Origin: Viscum album
Taxonomy: Eukaryota; Streptophyta; Magnoliopsida; Santalales; Viscaceae
Direction: 5' to 3'
DNA: 64,000 bases
Assembly: GCA_963277665.1 (NCBI GenBank)
Contig: OY728143.1
Coordinates: 1,117,300,110-1,117,364,109 of the forward strand
Below are positions 9,370-19,259 of the stretch, piece after piece. Numbering within the stretch: position 1 is the stretch's first letter; every line of letters starts with the position of its first letter. The notes below the pieces were generated by a model. The model was not told where the DNA came from. It was given only the letters and a program-made list of their open reading frames with translations, and made no database searches. A program made the position numbers and the translations under genes.

Positions 9370-11250
9370 ACATCGTGGTCCTATCCCCTGGATATGCGAA
9401 GATGCACTGAGGGATAGTGCCAAGAGTGTCGAGGTTTCGCCTGGTCAGAATGGGAGGTGGAAAACGTAATGTGAATCATGCGGCCATTCACTCAAGGACT
9501 GGGGGCACCGGCGTAACGATATGGGAGTACTGCCGACCGTGGCAGAAAAGCAGCATCAATATCGCACTGACCGTTGATGGAATGAGGCAGCAAACGAGCA
9601 TCAACCGCTCAAGAACATGATTCATATCGATTTGCTGCCCGAGGCCCTTGGGGGCACCAGCCCGAGTTGGTGGGAGAGCACTGAGGCATTGTGTCCAGAC
9701 TGCTCACGGGGGCTCCACCCAGGGCGTAGGCGATGGGTCCAAATGAAAGGGAGCACGAAGCCTGAAAAGTGGAAGGAACCTGACCAAGCTGAACCTGACC
9801 CTCCTGGCAATAAACCAGAGTACTCTTGACACCGGTGGACCACTGCAAGGGGTCGAGGGAAACGCCTTGAGGGTGACCCGAAGGCGGCGGATTCCCAATA
9901 GAAGGGGGAATCTTTAAGGGGTTGGGGCTGGACCCGAAGTTTCAAACATTGGGGCGTTCCTACGTATCCCATAAGGATGGGAATCAAGCCACACGTAGTT
10001 CTTGAAGCGCGGCGCAACACAATCGGGCACCAGCGCGGGGAGGGGTGCGGGTTTGGCCCTCGCACCCAGAAGAAGCGGTATTTGATATTTCTTGTTTGTC
10101 CTTAAAGATGGATGGTTTTTCTTTGTGCAGTGACATGCCTGTGATTAAGAAATCCCTGGCGTCGCCACAATAATCAAGCCATGAAAGGCATTGATAAATG
10201 GCGTGGTTATTAACCAGCGCCCAACGTGAGTGTCCTCTGAGGAGAACATCACGATGCAGTGTCGTTTCTCATCGGGCGGCCAAGACGATCACAGTTTACG
10301 GTCGTGTGGTAGGACCAGACAACACAGTTTAAGGTCGTGTGGTTCGGACCATGGAGGAATCCGCTTATTGCGATATGGTGGACTCAGCGGAGGTGGGAAC
10401 ATACTCAGCCCTGCGGTCACGCACGATTCCAGGAGAAGGATCCTGGGGTAGGGGCCTGCGTATGTCCATCACCCGAGAGGCAGAGATGCTAGCCTCCAGC
10501 TATACTGGGCCCAGAACGTGATTGTTCGGGCGACTCCTTCCTCCTTATAGGGACGAGGGTCCAGCTACACATGGCCCTTAGGGAGGACATCAGCATATAT
10601 CCTTGGTGCTCAGATCGTGGGAGCCTCGAAAGACACCATTACCCTGGTTGGCCTACCTAACGTGTAGAGGTGTACTGAAGGTCAGTATGAAGAGAGTGTC
10701 GAGATTCCACTACAACGCACAAAGGCAGAGTGTGATGAGGACTGCGCAACCAATGTTCAGAGCCTGAAAGAGCCGACATGGCGATCAAGGATGTCGCTGA
10801 CCATATTCGCAACACAACATCTGATCGCGTCAGCCTAGGATGGGGCAAGCAAATGAGCATCAACCGCTCAAGCGCAGGATTCATATCGATTTGCGGCCCA
10901 GGACCCGCCGGTAAATTGACTCGGAGCGGTAGGAGAGCACTGGGACATCGTACCCAAACCGCTAACGAGGATCCCTTTGAGTGAAGGCTCGAACAAGAGG
11001 AAGCGCGAGGCCCGACAAGTAACACAGGACTTGTCGGGATTGAATCCGACACTACGGGTCATAGACCGAAGTACCCAAAACATGTTAACAGATCACCGGA
11101 AAGGGTCAGAGGACTCACCCTGAGAGCAACTAAAAGACGGAAGATCCCCGTGATCAACCAAGAGACGGGGCTGGACCTGAAACACAGGCGTCCAGGCGGT
11201 CCTACGTATCCCATAAGGATGGGAATCAAGCCGTACGTAGTTCTTGAGAG
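9370..11250. repeat. Duplicated ~0.65-kb module, two diverged copies about 1.25 kb apart
   Basis: Segments near 9370-10020 and 10660-11250 share the same order of blocks: a stretch with AGAGTGTCGAG, then GAGCATCAACCGCTCAAG followed by ATTCATATCGATTTGC, then a GGGCTGGACC block leading into a CTACGTA hairpin (9960-9998 and 11202-11240). They are clearly related but diverged. The interval 10020-10660 holds two GGTC/GACC hairpin units and no gene. Confidence 0.65.
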
Positions 11251-12060
11251 GCAGTTTAACGTCATGCAGGACGATGAGGGGTGTGAGGTAGTCCCACACA
11301 CGGGGGAGGCGTACGGCGCGGTCAGTAGACCAATGTGAATGAGGACATAATCCCATGCTCACGCCACACGCCTCGCACAAAAAGGAGGGGAATTTGGGCC
11401 AGAGGCCCAACGCGGGATAGAGATTCCCGGGAAATGGGGCTAGGCCTGAAACATGAATGTTCAGGCGGTCCTACGTATCCCATAAGGATGGGAATCAAGC
11501 CGCACGTAGTTCTTGAGAGGCAGTTTAACGTCATGCAGGACGATGACGGGTGTGAGGTAGTCCCACACACGGGGGAGGCGTACGGCGCGGCCAGTAGACC
11601 AACGTGAATGAGGACATAATCCCCTGCTCACGCCACACGCCTCGCACAAAAAGGAGGGGAATTTGGGCCAGAGGCCCAACGCGGGATAGAGATTCCCGGG
11701 AAATGGGGCTAGGCCTGAAACATGAATGTTCAGGCGGTCCTACGTATCCCATAAGGATGGGAATCAAGCCGCACGTAGTTCTTGAGAGGCAGTTTAACGT
11801 CATGCAGGACGATGAGGGAAAGGGGAAGCGGAAGGCATCCCCAACCGTGGGGGGCGTACAGCGTGGCGAGCAAACTGACGTGCATGAGGGAATAGCCCCG
11901 CGTTCACACCATACGCAGCATACCCAGAGGCAACTGGGCCAAGGGCCCGAGATGGGATGGAAATTCCCGAAGGATGGGGCTGGGCCTGAAACATGAATGT
12001 TCAGGCGGTCCTACGTATCCCATAAGGATGGGAATCAAGCCGCACGTAGTTCTTGAGGTG
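11168..12060. repeat. Tandem repeat, period ~269 bp, with a double hairpin in each unit
   Basis: The block CAGGCGGTCCTACGTATCCC starts at 11193, 11462, 11731 and 12002, giving periods of 269, 269 and 271 bp. Each unit has the leading hairpin, a CTACGTA...ACGTAG hairpin with inner stem TCCCAT-AAGG-ATGGGA (11202-11240, 11471-11509, 11740-11778, 12011-12049) and an AACGTC...GACG unit. The middle copies are nearly identical, so amplification is more recent than the rest of the spacer. Confidence 0.9.
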
Positions 12061-12307
12061 CAGTTTAGCGTCATGCGGGACGAATGCTGAACAGTTTAAC
12101 GTCTTGTAGCTCGGACGTGGTGCAGTTTAGCGTCATGCAGGACGAAGATGCTTGGCAGTTTAACGTCTTGCAGCGCGGACGTGGTACAGTTTAACGTCAT
12201 GTTGGACGAATGCTGAACAGTTTAACGTCTTGTAGCTTGGACGAAGTACAGTTTAACGTCGTGTTGGACGAAGATGCTTGGCAGTTTAACGTCTTGTCGC
12301 GCAGACG
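12061..12307. repeat. Second array of eight GTTTAACGTC...GACG hairpin units, directly after pol
   Basis: Eight units start at about 12061, 12091, 12122, 12154, 12186, 12217, 12249 and 12281. They are spaced 30-32 bases and use the same two loop types as the LTR array. On the element's strand the array begins within ten bases of the original gag-pol stop at 12316-12318, so it forms the start of the 3' untranslated region. Confidence 0.88.
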
Positions 12308-12315
12308 AAGTTCAC

Positions 12316-13420
12316 TCAGGCAAAATACTGCTTGAGGAACCTAGCGTTGGTGGGAGGAGTGACACGCTAACCATCCATAGTTTCTAGGGAGTACGCGCCA
12401 TTGGGATAGACCTTGTGGACAACAAAAGATCCCTCCCACTTGGGCTCCAACTTGGGCGGCTTCCTGCCGGGGATCATTGGTGCTCTTAGGGCTAATACTA
12501 GGTCACCCTGCAGGAAGGAGCGGAGGCGAACCTTCTTATTGAAAGCTCGAGCCATTCTGCTTTGATGTCTCTCCAAGTTGTGCAAAGCGCGAAGTCTATT
12601 CTCATCCAGTGCTTCCAACTCGACTAAACGGGTTTCAGCAGCTCTGTCCGGCGCTTGCTGGTCGTAGACCGCAGTGCGCAAGGACGGTAACTGGATCTCG
12701 ATGGGCAGGACGGCCTCAGCTCCATACACCAGGGAATAAGGGGTCATCTGGGTGGAATTGCGAGTCGCCGTCCGATAAGACCAGAGGGCGTTGGGGAGCT
12801 TGTCCGGCCAACTCTTCTTGTTCTGACCAACCATCTTTTGCAGAATGTTAGAGAGGGTTTTGTTAAACGCCTCAATCTGTCCATTTGCCTGCGCATGATA
12901 GAGAGATGTATGGTTCGAGCGAATGTTGTACTTGGCGTACAACTTCTTCAACTCGGCTGCTCGGAAATTGGCTCCGTTATCCGTGAGGATAGCGTGAGGC
13001 ACTCCAAATCGATAAATGATGTTGGAGGTCACGAAGTCAGCGATCGAACAGGATTTGACCTCTCTGAGAGGAATCGCCTCTTCCCATTTGGAGAAGAAGT
13101 CCGTGGCGGTCAGAATGAACCGGCACTGGCGAGCCGTCGCCGGCGGGTAAGGTCCCACAACGTCCAGACCCCAGACTGAAAAGGGCCAAGAATATCTGGT
13201 GGTATGGAGAGGCTCCGGCGGCCGATGCACAAAGTTCACATGAACCTAGCACGCATGGAACTTCCTGGCATACTCGATGCAGTCATGGATCATGGAGGGC
13301 CAGAAGTATCCCAACCTCCGAATCTGGTGGGACAGCTTCGGCCTAGTCTGATGAGCACCGCATGAACCAGCATGAACCTCTTGCATGACTCGTGGGATCT
13401 CAACTCCCTGAAGGCAACGG
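12316..13420 (-). pseudogene. Integrase with D,D-35-E core, zinc finger missing one Cys
   Basis: The N-terminal zinc-binding part has EVHAGSCGAH and then IEYARKFHAC, where the family normally has a C-x2-C pair. The first Cys is Phe here. A TAG follows at 13246-13248. The catalytic core has WGLDVVGPY, ILTDNGANF and GQIEAFNKTL with exactly 35 residues between the second Asp and the Glu. The C-terminal part has LEPKWEGSFVV and a TAG at 12367. The natural end is the TGA at 12316-12318. Confidence 0.9.
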
Positions 13421-13639
13421 AGGATAACACCGTCAAATCCGCGTCTATAGAGGATCTGCTCCAGGCCGGGACTTCTCTGGAGGACAAACTGCGATGCGCG
13501 GCGTCGAACTCGCTCGCGCTCGGCCCGATCTGACGGGAGAATGCCATGTTGGAGGTACTCAACCAAAGGCTTCCTCCAATCAGGGGCTGGTTCGACTGCC
13601 ATATCTGGGGTACTCGGGGCTCCGGGCATAGGGGCAACC

Positions 13640-14640
13640 GTGGTGAGATTACTTACCGACGGGCCGCGATCTCCCTCCGGGATAACGGGAGCGATGAGCC
13701 TGCGGTGCGTCACGCGGACGATCAGGTTGTCCTGTTCAGGCTCTGCGAGTGACGCAACAAGGCTGGCCAAAGCATCTTCTCGACCGTTCTGTGACCGGGG
13801 AATATGGACAATTTCTGGCCGAGAAGGGAACTGGGCCATCAGAAGGAGGGTGCACTCCAGCAATGGCACAAGTTCCAGCTTCCTGACAACATAGTCGCCA
13901 TTGATCTGCTTAACGACCAGCTCGGAGTCCCCTTTCACACACAGATGGGGCACGTCGATCTCGAGAGCCAACTCGAGGCCTGTGATGAGGGAATGGTATT
14001 CCGCCTCATTGTTGGTACAGCCCTCTGACAACAGGAAAGAGTATGGCAGCACGGCTTGCTCCGGGGTAATGAAGACGACACCCAATCTCACTCTGTTGAG
14101 CTTAGGATTATCGAGTCTTCTACCGGTGGGGCTCCGGGAGGCACCGTCAAAGTGCATCTGCCAGCATGGATCGGCATGATCGACCGAGAGAATGGCCTCA
14201 TCAGGAAAGCCTAGATCCAGCGGCTGATCCACGGAGGTCGGGTGAGCAGCCAGAAAGTCTTCCAATGATTGCCCTTTGATGGCCTTCCGAGACACATTCC
14301 TGATGTCGAACTGCTGGAGAATCACAGCCCACCGCGCTAGACGGCCAGTCAACATAGGCCGGCTCAGGATATATTTTAACGGGTCTACCCGAGAAACCAA
14401 CTGTACCTCATGGTGCTGCAAGTAGTGCCGTAATTTCTGTACGGCAAATACGAGCGCCAGGCAGCTCTTCTCGATGGGGGATTACCTAACTTCCGCATCG
14501 AGGAGCATGCGACTGAGGTAATAGAGGCTATTCTTTGTTCCCTCGTTGTTCTTCTGGGCGAGAAGGGCACCCAGGGACCGTTCCAGGGCGGTCACATAGA
14601 GGACCAGCGGCTTCCCGGATACAGGCGGCATCAGAACCGG
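13640..14640 (-). pseudogene. RNase H region: native RNase H plus archaeal-type RNase H
   Basis: A degenerate native RNase H follows RT (KPLVLYVTALERSLGALLAQ; TAA at 14482). After the connection comes an archaeal-type RNase H at about 14165-13760, with HFDGAS, NNEAEYHSL, GDSELVVKQI and REDALASL supplying D, E, D and D. Tat-lineage elements characteristically carry this second RNase H, which supports the classification. The archaeal-type copy keeps all four acidic residues. Confidence 0.85.
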
Positions 14641-15480
14641 AGGTTGAAGCAAGTACTGCTTGATTTCCTCGAAAGCGGTCTGACACACTTTATCCCATAC
14701 ATAGGTGGCACCTTTCTTCATGAGCCGAGAAAAGGGATTACACTTGCCGGCCAGATTCGCGATGAATCGGCGTATATAGGCTAAGTGGCCTTGGAACCCT
14801 TGCAGTTCCTGGATGTTACCTGGGGGAGGCATCTGGCTAATCGCCCTGATCTTCTCTGGGTCGATCTCAATACCCCGGTATCTTACCACAAATCCAAGGA
14901 ACTTTCCGGAGGTGACCCCAAAGGCACACTTTAACGGGTTCATCTTCAGGCAGCGAGACCGGAGGAAGCCGAACACTTTCTCAAGATCTTTGAGATGGTC
15001 CTGACGCTGGCGCGATTTGACCACCAAGTCGTCGACGTAGCATTCCACCAGTGTGCCGAGGATTGGCTTGAATATGCGGTGCATCGCTCGTTGATAGGTG
15101 GCACCTGCATTCTTCAGGCCGAAGGGCATGACCTGGTAACAAAAGATACCTTGGGGGGCCCTGAAGGCAGTGAACTCCTCATCCTCAGGGGCCATCCGGA
15201 TTTGGTTGTATCCGGAGTATCCATACATGAAGGAGAGGGCTTGGAACCCTGCCGTGGCGTCAATCAACAGCTCTTTCACTGGAAGGGGAAAATCATCCTT
15301 CGGACAGTGGCCGTTGAGATCGCGGAAGTCAATGCAGACTCTGATCTACCCGTTCTTCTTCCTGACCGGCACAATGTTGGCCAACCATCTGGGGTACTGA
15401 ACTTCCCTCACGAAGTTGGCTTTGATAAGCTTGTCAACTTCGGCCTCAACCATGGCACCGTGGGATGGGTGCATCTTCCT
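14640..15480 (-). pseudogene. Reverse transcriptase domain, first catalytic Asp replaced
   Basis: The N-terminal block has FKQPPRKMHPSHGAMVEAEV and VPVRKKNG, followed by the TAG at 15346-15348 and then RVCIDFRDLN. YVDD is intact at 15039-15028, and FCYQVMPFGLKNAGATYQ is typical. In motif A the usual Asp of the block before SGYNQI is a Tyr (SFMYGYSGYNQI, about 15225), so one of the three metal-binding residues is lost. Even without the stops this copy could not make DNA. Confidence 0.9.
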
Positions 15481-16099
15481 GGGAGGTTGCTTGAACCTGC
15501 GATGGTTCGCCGGGAGACCAAGGCGGTGGACGACTACCTGAGGATCCAGCCCCGACATCTCGTCATAGCCCCAAGCGAACACGTCACGGTGCTGTCTGAG
15601 GAAGTCCACGTACTGCTGCCGCTCCTCAGAGGGCATGGAGGCACTGACCAATGTGGGTCTTGGATCTGCTTCGGTTCCAAGGTTCACCTGTACTAACTCA
15701 TCGACCGTGGCGGAGACGCCCTCCTCAAAGGCTGGGGGTGCATCTTCCACGTCCTCTCCGCTTGGGGAGGGATCGTCCACGGGAGAGACTACGTTGGAAA
15801 CTGCATTGGGGATACCAGATCCTGCTGGGCCGCTGGTGCTGGCACGGGCGGTCGCGGTCATCTCATCAGGAGACTCACAGGCCTTCGAGACCATGGCTAC
15901 GTCCAACCGTTGAATCGGGAGGACGTAAGCGTCATCCAAGCTTGCCCAGGGATCACTTCCAACAGCGACAGGCTCAACCTCACCTGCCAGGATCTGCTTA
16001 TCCTTGCTCTTGTAATAGTCCGCGTCTAGATAGCGGGATTCACATGAGGCAAAAGGAGAGGCATCTCCCTGAAGCACGCCTACTCGACCATTAAGGGAG

Positions 16100-16440
16100 T
16101 ATTTAAGGCATTGGTGGTATGACGAGGGAACCGCCGCATGAAGGTGGAGCCATGGCCTGCCCATCAATGCGTTATACGCAGTGTCCTGAGAGACTACCAT
16201 GAATTCGGTGTTGGAAACCAGGTCACCGAACTGGGTCTTCAAACGTATCTTGCCAACCGGAGTTTGCTCGGTGCGGTCGTACCCCTGGATCCTGAGGTCG
16301 GAGGGAATCAAGTCATCCTCAGACAACCCCAATCTCCGGAGCGTCCGAGTTGGAATCATGTTAATCCCAGACCCCGTGTCGACAAGACAGCGCCGGACTT
16401 CAAGGACATTGAACTGGCCAGTAACATACAGCGGATGAAT
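16100..16440 (-). pseudogene. Aspartic protease domain of the Ogre-like element
   Basis: The catalytic motif CLVDTGSGINMIP is intact, with the Asp codon at 16378-16380. The downstream LMGRPWLH (about 16175-16150) matches the Ty3/gypsy protease C-terminal block. The protease would cut the gag-pol polyprotein inside the particle. The domain sits in an open stretch from 16815 to 15349. The long linker to RT is acidic and Ser/Pro-rich. Confidence 0.88.
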
Positions 16441-16878
16441 GTGCCCCTGTATAGGAGGGTCTTCATCCTTACCAGAGAACGAGATAACTGCCTGACATTC
16501 GGCGTCCTCGATCGTTTCCGCGTGAAAGGCCTCTGCAGCCGCAACCTCTGTCTCAAACTGGAGGGGGCTCTTCAGGGCTTCAGCGAGTGCCTCGCGCATC
16601 TCAGATGATATGCGCAGAGCCTCAAGGATGGAGATCCTTGCTGGGATGTCGGCCAAGTGCTTCAGGACATCATACTTTTTGGCTAAGCGCGATCCCCTGG
16701 TTGCAGGAGGTTGCTCTGCGGTTGGAGGCATGACGGGCCTTGCCGGTTGGACCGGCGGCCGACTGGTACTTGGCGCATCTCGCTGTTCATTGGTTGAAGC
16801 CAGGGAAGTAGTCACCGTACTGGGGTCAGGAGGCCGGGATGGACTTGTGGCAGGGCGGAGCTAATCGCGACGCGGCTA

Positions 16879-19127
16879 AGGCAGTTCTGCCTGGTCCCAC
16901 ACCACAAACAGTGGCGGAGGCGAATCCGTCATCCCCGGATGGGGGGGCTGCGCACGCTGAGCTCGGTTTTGAGCCTGCTGCCTAGTCTCAGTGGCGTGCG
17001 CGTCCTGGCTGGAGGTACCGACTGCTGTGCCCCGGCGACTCCTGTTGTTGCGGTTCCTCCGACGGTGGCGACGACCGGGGACACTAGGGAGGTCCACCTG
17101 GTGTTCTTCAACGTCGGGAACCGAAAAGGGATTTACCAGCTCGACGGTATTAACCGAAGCATACCCAACACTGTCATCGGATGAATCATTCACCACTGGG
17201 CGGATCCGGGGAGGGATCCCCATCTCCGGGGGCATGAAATCGTCGAGAGTGTGGGATAGTGGCGGAATTGGCGGGGCGCGCTCTTCCTTCTTGTGCCGCC
17301 GCCGTTTGCTCTTCTCGGAAGAGGCAGGCTGGGACGACGATGCCGAAGCAGCACCCTCAGATTCTGGGGGCTCAGTCTGATTCAAGCGCGCACGGATGAT
17401 TCCATGGGCGCGAATGATCGTCTTGCGGGCCATCCAGTTATTATACTTCTGGGATCCGTGGTCGGAGACCAGCTGCCATTCATCCTCATTGCCACTATCG
17501 TAATCTGATCCCACGAACACGCCCGCCACTTGTGCTGGAGCTGGGCCCAACCTGATTACATTGTTGTTAATCTGGTCTTGGAGCCAGTCCTTAAACACAT
17601 AGCACCGCTGGATGGTGTGCCCCAGGGCCCGATGGTAAGGGCAGTAGCGGGGGTTATCCGTGAGATGTGCCTCCTCTGGCCTCCAATACTCAGGCAGTCG
17701 CACAATCCTCTGCTCCAGGGCGCTCCGGAAATAACCGGTGACCTGATCCTCATGAAATGAGTAAGTCAGTTATCGCGGGCCCCTGGGAGTGTGGTATTGA
17801 CGAGGGGCTGGAGGGGCCTGCTGAGGAGGTGGACCCTGATTATCTCGCCTGGGTTGTGGCGGTACATTACGCGGAGGGGTCGGCCGGTTCTGGGGCTGCC
17901 GCTGCTGGGCTGGGAACTGAGCCCGTGGAGGCGGATTCCTGTGAGGCTGTGGAGCTGGCCTCGCCGGCAGCAGCTCCAACGGCCTGGGGGCCTCTATCTG
18001 GGAAACAGCAGCGGGCTCAGCCCTGCTGACTCTCCTTGCAGGAATCATAGGGGGCAGCGGGTGTGCCTGACTGGCCTGTTGGAGGGCTTCCTCAAGACCT
18101 TGAGCTTTGTCTGAGAAGTCCCTGAACCCTCCGGGGTAATTCTGAGTGATCAAGGAAGGGACCAGCTCGGTCTTGACGTTCCCGACGCACATTGTCAGCA
18201 ACTGCTCCTGAGTCAATGGCATGTCAAGGAAATACGTGAGACCCTTCCATAGGGCGACGAAATCCGCAACTCGCTCATCAGGCCTTTGCTTGAGTTTGAA
18301 GAGGTCTGCGATACTCGTCTTCCGGGTCGTGGAACTGAACTGGTAGAGGAACTGTCTACGAAGGTCCTCCCAGCTAGTTATCGACCCGACGGGGAGCTGG
18401 CTGTACCAGACAAATGCTGGCCCTTCCAGTGTCTGGACAAAGCAGCGAAGCTTAGCGGCCTCTTGCTGCGCCGGAGTTCCCAACATAGGCCCGCACCTCG
18501 AGTTGAAATGGGCCAAATGCTGTGGCGGATCTCCAGTCCCGTTGAAGGGGGCTAAAGTGGGATTCCCGAATCCCGGAGGCGCCGGCATGTCATCCACCCA
18601 TGCTGGGTATGGCTTGCCATCCGGTGGGATTGCCACTTGCCGAGTCTCCAAGGCTTCCAAGCGGGCGATGAGTGACACCATCGGATCGCCCGGACATGGG
18701 TTCCAGTCCTGGAGAGGATCTCTACCACGAGCGCATTGCATGGCCCTTCAATCGGGTCGTCGACCGGGTCGTCGAACTCGGCAGCTCGTGGGATGGCGGG
18801 CGGCGCGGCCCTTGGGGCAGCGGGAGGAATCCGAGCGGGGTCTCTCAGGTAGTCACGCCGCTCGGGAGGGTGTGGTGAAACATACCGCGCCCTCTTGCCA
18901 TAGGCAATGGCCTCTCCCCTGTCGGCGAACACGGCGTAATCACGGTTGCCCGGGAGAGTCTCGTCGAGGAGCGGTTGTTCCTGCCCCTGCTGTCCTGACC
19001 TAGGATCACCGTAGTCAGGCCGCTGCTCTGCAGCGCGCTCGGCGAGGAGCTGGTCAACTAGCTTCTTCTGCTCGGCGAGCTGTTGACGTAGCATAGCCTT
19101 CTCGGGATCCTCCTCTGCCCTCTGCAT
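16879..19127 (-). pseudogene. gag: gag region: coiled-coil N-terminus, Retrotrans_gag domain, zinc knuckle
   Basis: The nucleocapsid precursor packages element RNA. The N-terminal part (19127 to about 18740) has heptad-like AMLRQQLAEQKKLVDQLL followed by Pro/Arg-rich sequence. After the frameshift the Retrotrans_gag core (about 18660-18150) is clear, with HLAHFNSR, FVWYSQLP and WEDLRRQFLYQFS. A Pro/Arg/Gln-rich tail and a TAA at 17770 follow. A C-x2-H-x4-H-x4-C knuckle, the Tat form, lies at 17643-17602 (CPYHRALGHTIQRC). The rest, to the TAG at 16876, is Ser/Arg-rich. The frameshift alone would remove the gag core from any translated product. Confidence 0.85.
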
Positions 19128-19259
19128 GGAGGCAGATGGGTCGGCGGTCTTTACAGCCCCGCCGTGCTCTTTACCTTTTCTGACGTTTCGGCTCAACGTC
19201 AGTGCTTCAGTGGGTGTGGGGAGACCCAGGAGGTTCCTCTGGTGACGAGTAACTCTCAC

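Larger units (their letters stand above)
12316..19127 (-). pseudogene. gag-pol polyprotein gene, single frame with seven in-frame stops and one frameshift
   Basis: From a candidate ATG at 19127 (coiled-coil start MQRAEEDPEKAML) to a TGA at 12316-12318 there is one frame of about 2270 codons, apart from a single shift near 18705-18745 in gag. Stops interrupt it at 17770 (TAA), 16876 (TAG), 16861 (TAG), 15346 (TAG), 14482 (TAA), 13246 (TAG) and 12367 (TAG). Most are TAG where family members usually carry Gln, consistent with C-to-T change at methylated sites. Protease, RT, RNase H and integrase lie in the same frame. The intron that Ogre elements often carry between protease and RT is not needed here. 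The TAG at 12367 is called premature because the following 16 codons still look like an integrase tail. Confidence 0.9.

Noticed and set aside
11093..11803. Several 60-105-codon frames in the 269-bp repeats
   Set aside because: They repeat with the tandem unit in more than one frame on both strands and have no recognisable domain. They are products of the repeat.
14995..15696. A 233-codon plus-strand frame over the RT region
   Set aside because: It is the complementary-strand shadow of conserved RT and protease-linker coding sequence and has no domain of its own.
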